Part shown: positions 6,298-7,142 of the stretch, piece after piece
Position numbering within the stretch: position 1 is the first letter of the stretch
Layout: each line of letters begins with the position of its first letter
Origin: Pirellulaceae bacterium
Lineage (GTDB): Bacteria; Planctomycetota; Planctomycetia; Pirellulales; Pirellulaceae
Direction of reading: 5' to 3'
NCBI GenBank assembly: GCA_013002105.1
Contig: JABDKS010000129.1
Location: forward strand, 1-7,142
DNA: 7,142 nt
Translations under genes and position numbers: made by a program
Notes under the pieces: generated by a model
Database searches by the model: none
What the model saw: only the letters and a program-made list of their open reading frames with translations
Told to the model about the DNA's origin: nothing

Positions 6298-6605
6298 CGC
6301 ACACTCGTCTTGGAATGAGTTGTTGCTGGCACAGGTAGTGCCAAGATGGGCCCAAGTGTAGGCTTCGGCGACCAGCAGGGTCAATTCGAGGCATCGATTC
6401 TCCAGGGGGGCGAGAACACAAATGCGGGGTGGACCAGGCTGCGTCGTAGCGACCCGAGTCGAACACGACGGCGTTTAGGGCCCTTGGGCCGGATTATGGT
6501 TACGATTGTGCCCGGCGATCGTCGCGCAACGTGATCCTGGATTTCCGATTCAAGATTACCAGTCATCTGTGGTTTTTTAGGGCAACCGGTTTTGTAGGGC
6601 AACCA
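6298..6605. other. Divergent intergenic region between the ACT gene and the thioesterase gene
   Basis: These 308 bp separate two divergent start codons. They contain a hairpin TGGCAC-AGGTA-GTGCCA (6327-6343) about 30 bp upstream of the ACT start, a short GGCCC-TT-GGGCC palindrome (6479-6490) and the 17-bp tandem duplication at 6571-6604. No convincing promoter hexamers and no additional gene are visible. The open frames crossing it are extensions or shadows of the flanking genes. Confidence 0.55.
6571..6604 (+). repeat. 17-bp tandem duplication carrying the thioesterase ribosome binding site
   Basis: GGTTTTTTAGGGCAACC (6571-6587) is followed directly by GGTTTTGTAGGGCAACC (6588-6604), identical at 16 of 17 positions. 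Each copy contains AGGG. In the second copy the AGGG (6596-6599) lies 6 bases before the ATG at 6606 and is the likely Shine-Dalgarno site. Because 17 is not a multiple of three, the duplication argues that this stretch is not translated, which supports the ATG at 6606 over the upstream GTG at 6531. Confidence 0.85.
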
Positions 6606-7037
6606 ATGAGCGAACCTGTCATACCGGAGGCATTGTCGGTTTATCGGTGTCAGATCCGCGTGAGTTATCACGAAACCGACGGGCAGCGTCGTGTCCATCA
6701 TGCGAACTATTTGAATTACTTCGAACGGGGACGTGTGGAAATGCTCCGAGCGGCCGGGCTCAGCTACAAAGAACTTGAGAACTCCGGGCAAATGCTGGTC
6801 GTTACCGAGATGAATGTCCGTTATCACGCCGCGGCCGAGTTTGATGATCTGCTGACGTTGACTGCCGAAGTCGTCGAAGTGCGAAAGGTCCGCATTCGTC
6901 ACCACTACCGAATCGATCGTGACGGCGAACTGATCGTCGACGCCGATTCGACGATCGCTTGTGTCGACCCTCAAGGGCGTCCGAGTCGTTTGCCCGCTTC
7001 GCTGAATCAAGGCGAATCGGACCATAAATCACGGTAG
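6606..7037 (+). CDS. Hotdog-fold acyl-CoA thioesterase (YbgC/4-hydroxybenzoyl-CoA thioesterase family)
   Basis: The protein has 143 residues, the usual size for single-domain hotdog thioesterases that hydrolyse acyl-CoA (or acyl-ACP) thioesters in the cytoplasm. The core motif IRVSYHETDGQRRVHHANYLNYFE begins near residue 17. D25 is at the catalytic Asp position, with H32, N34 and Y35 in the H-A-N-Y segment. EMNVRYHAAAEFDDLLTL and the terminal ACVDPQGRPSRLP stretch also match YbgC-type enzymes. One oddity is that the position usually filled by Gly in D-x-x-G is Arg28 here. YbgC itself acts with the Tol-Pal system or phospholipid synthesis, but no tol-pal genes are in view, so the substrate cannot be told. 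The ATG at 6606 is chosen because of the AGGG at 6596-6599 and the non-coding tandem repeat just upstream. Confidence 0.92.
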   Translation: MSEPVIPEALSVYRCQIRVSYHETDGQRRVHHANYLNYFERGRVEMLRAAGLSYKELENSGQMLVVTEMNVRYHAAAEFDDLLTLTAEVVEVRKVRIRHHYRIDRDGELIVDADSTIACVDPQGRPSRLPASLNQGESDHKSR

Positions 7038-7069
7038 TGAACGAATGTTTACTCAGGGGCTGGCTTCTC

Positions 7070-7078
7070 TGGTACAAT
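7070..7078 (+). promoter_or_regulatory. Extended -10 promoter motif upstream of a gene at the right edge
   Basis: TGGTACAAT combines a TG extension with TACAAT, which matches five of six bases of TATAAT. A -35 element is poor (TTTACT at 7048-7053, 19 bases away), which extended -10 promoters tolerate. Transcription would start near 7085, right at the next ATG. A second TACAAT stands at 7092-7097 without the TG extension. Confidence 0.4.
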
Positions 7079-7085
7079 ACGATCG

Positions 7086-7142
7086 ATGATCTACAATGGG
7101 CGACGGAGCAAACTTGCCCTCCCGCTCCCGCCCCCCCTCGCC
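7086..7142 (+). CDS. Possible start of a further gene, cut by the window edge
   Basis: From the ATG at 7086 an open frame of 19 codons runs to the end: MIYNGRRSKLALPLPPPLA. Two Arg and a Lys followed by a Leu/Pro/Ala-rich segment could be the beginning of a signal peptide or a membrane anchor, but too little is visible to decide. There is no Shine-Dalgarno sequence. The extended -10 motif at 7070-7078 would start transcription at or next to this ATG, so the mRNA might be leaderless. A competing ATG at 7096 in another frame (MGDGANLPSRSRPPS) cannot be excluded. No function can be assigned. Confidence 0.3.
   Translation, partial: MIYNGRRSKLALPLPPPLA

Noticed and set aside
5782..6384. Longer ACT protein starting at the TTG at 6384
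   Set aside because: The extra 29 residues show no ACT features and run through a hairpin; the ATG at 6297 gives a normal tandem ACT protein.
6531..6605. N-terminal extension of the thioesterase from the GTG at 6531
   Set aside because: The extension would translate a 17-bp tandem duplication (not a multiple of three) and lacks homology to the family; AGGG precedes the ATG at 6606 at good spacing.

Overview
The window looks like a chromosomal segment of a marine planctomycete of the Rhodopirellula/Pirellula type. This is inferred from the overall style: moderately GC-rich DNA, loosely packed genes with long intergenic gaps, weak or absent Shine-Dalgarno sites, TTG and GTG starts, short lipoproteins of a lineage-restricted kind, and a Na+-NQR operon. 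No rRNA or other phylogenetic marker is present, so the assignment is tentative. I see no mobile element, CRISPR array, tRNA or rRNA.

Left part (1-1894), minus strand: the start of a Na+-translocating NADH:quinone reductase operon. nqrA (439-1782) is complete and is followed by the first 103 codons of nqrB, which runs off the left edge. A perfect 9+9 bp palindrome at 1875-1894, about 93 bp upstream of nqrA, fits the operator of the NADH/NAD+ sensor Rex and also the CRP/FNR-type TGTGA-N6-TCACA pattern. Between nqrA and nqrB the RNA can form two mutually exclusive hairpins, one of which covers the likely nqrB ribosome binding site.

Middle (1895-4256): a gap of about 550 bp with several inverted repeats but no convincing gene, then typA/bipA on the plus strand, a complete ribosome-associated translational GTPase starting at TTG.

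Right part (4257-5709): a compact two-gene operon of lipoproteins. The first carries a tract very rich in His and Asp. The second carries an H-x6-H-x3-C-x2-C cluster and looks beta-rich. Six bases separate them and the second gene's Shine-Dalgarno sits in the end of the first, so they are probably translationally coupled. I infer a cell-envelope metal-handling pair; the exact function is unknown.

Far right (5710-7142): a short tandem 15-bp repeat lies between convergent genes. Next come a minus-strand protein with two ACT domains and, divergently, a plus-strand hotdog-fold acyl-CoA thioesterase. The thioesterase's ribosome binding site lies in a 17-bp tandem duplication. At the right edge an extended -10 promoter motif sits just before an ATG that opens a reading frame running off the window, possibly a leaderless gene.
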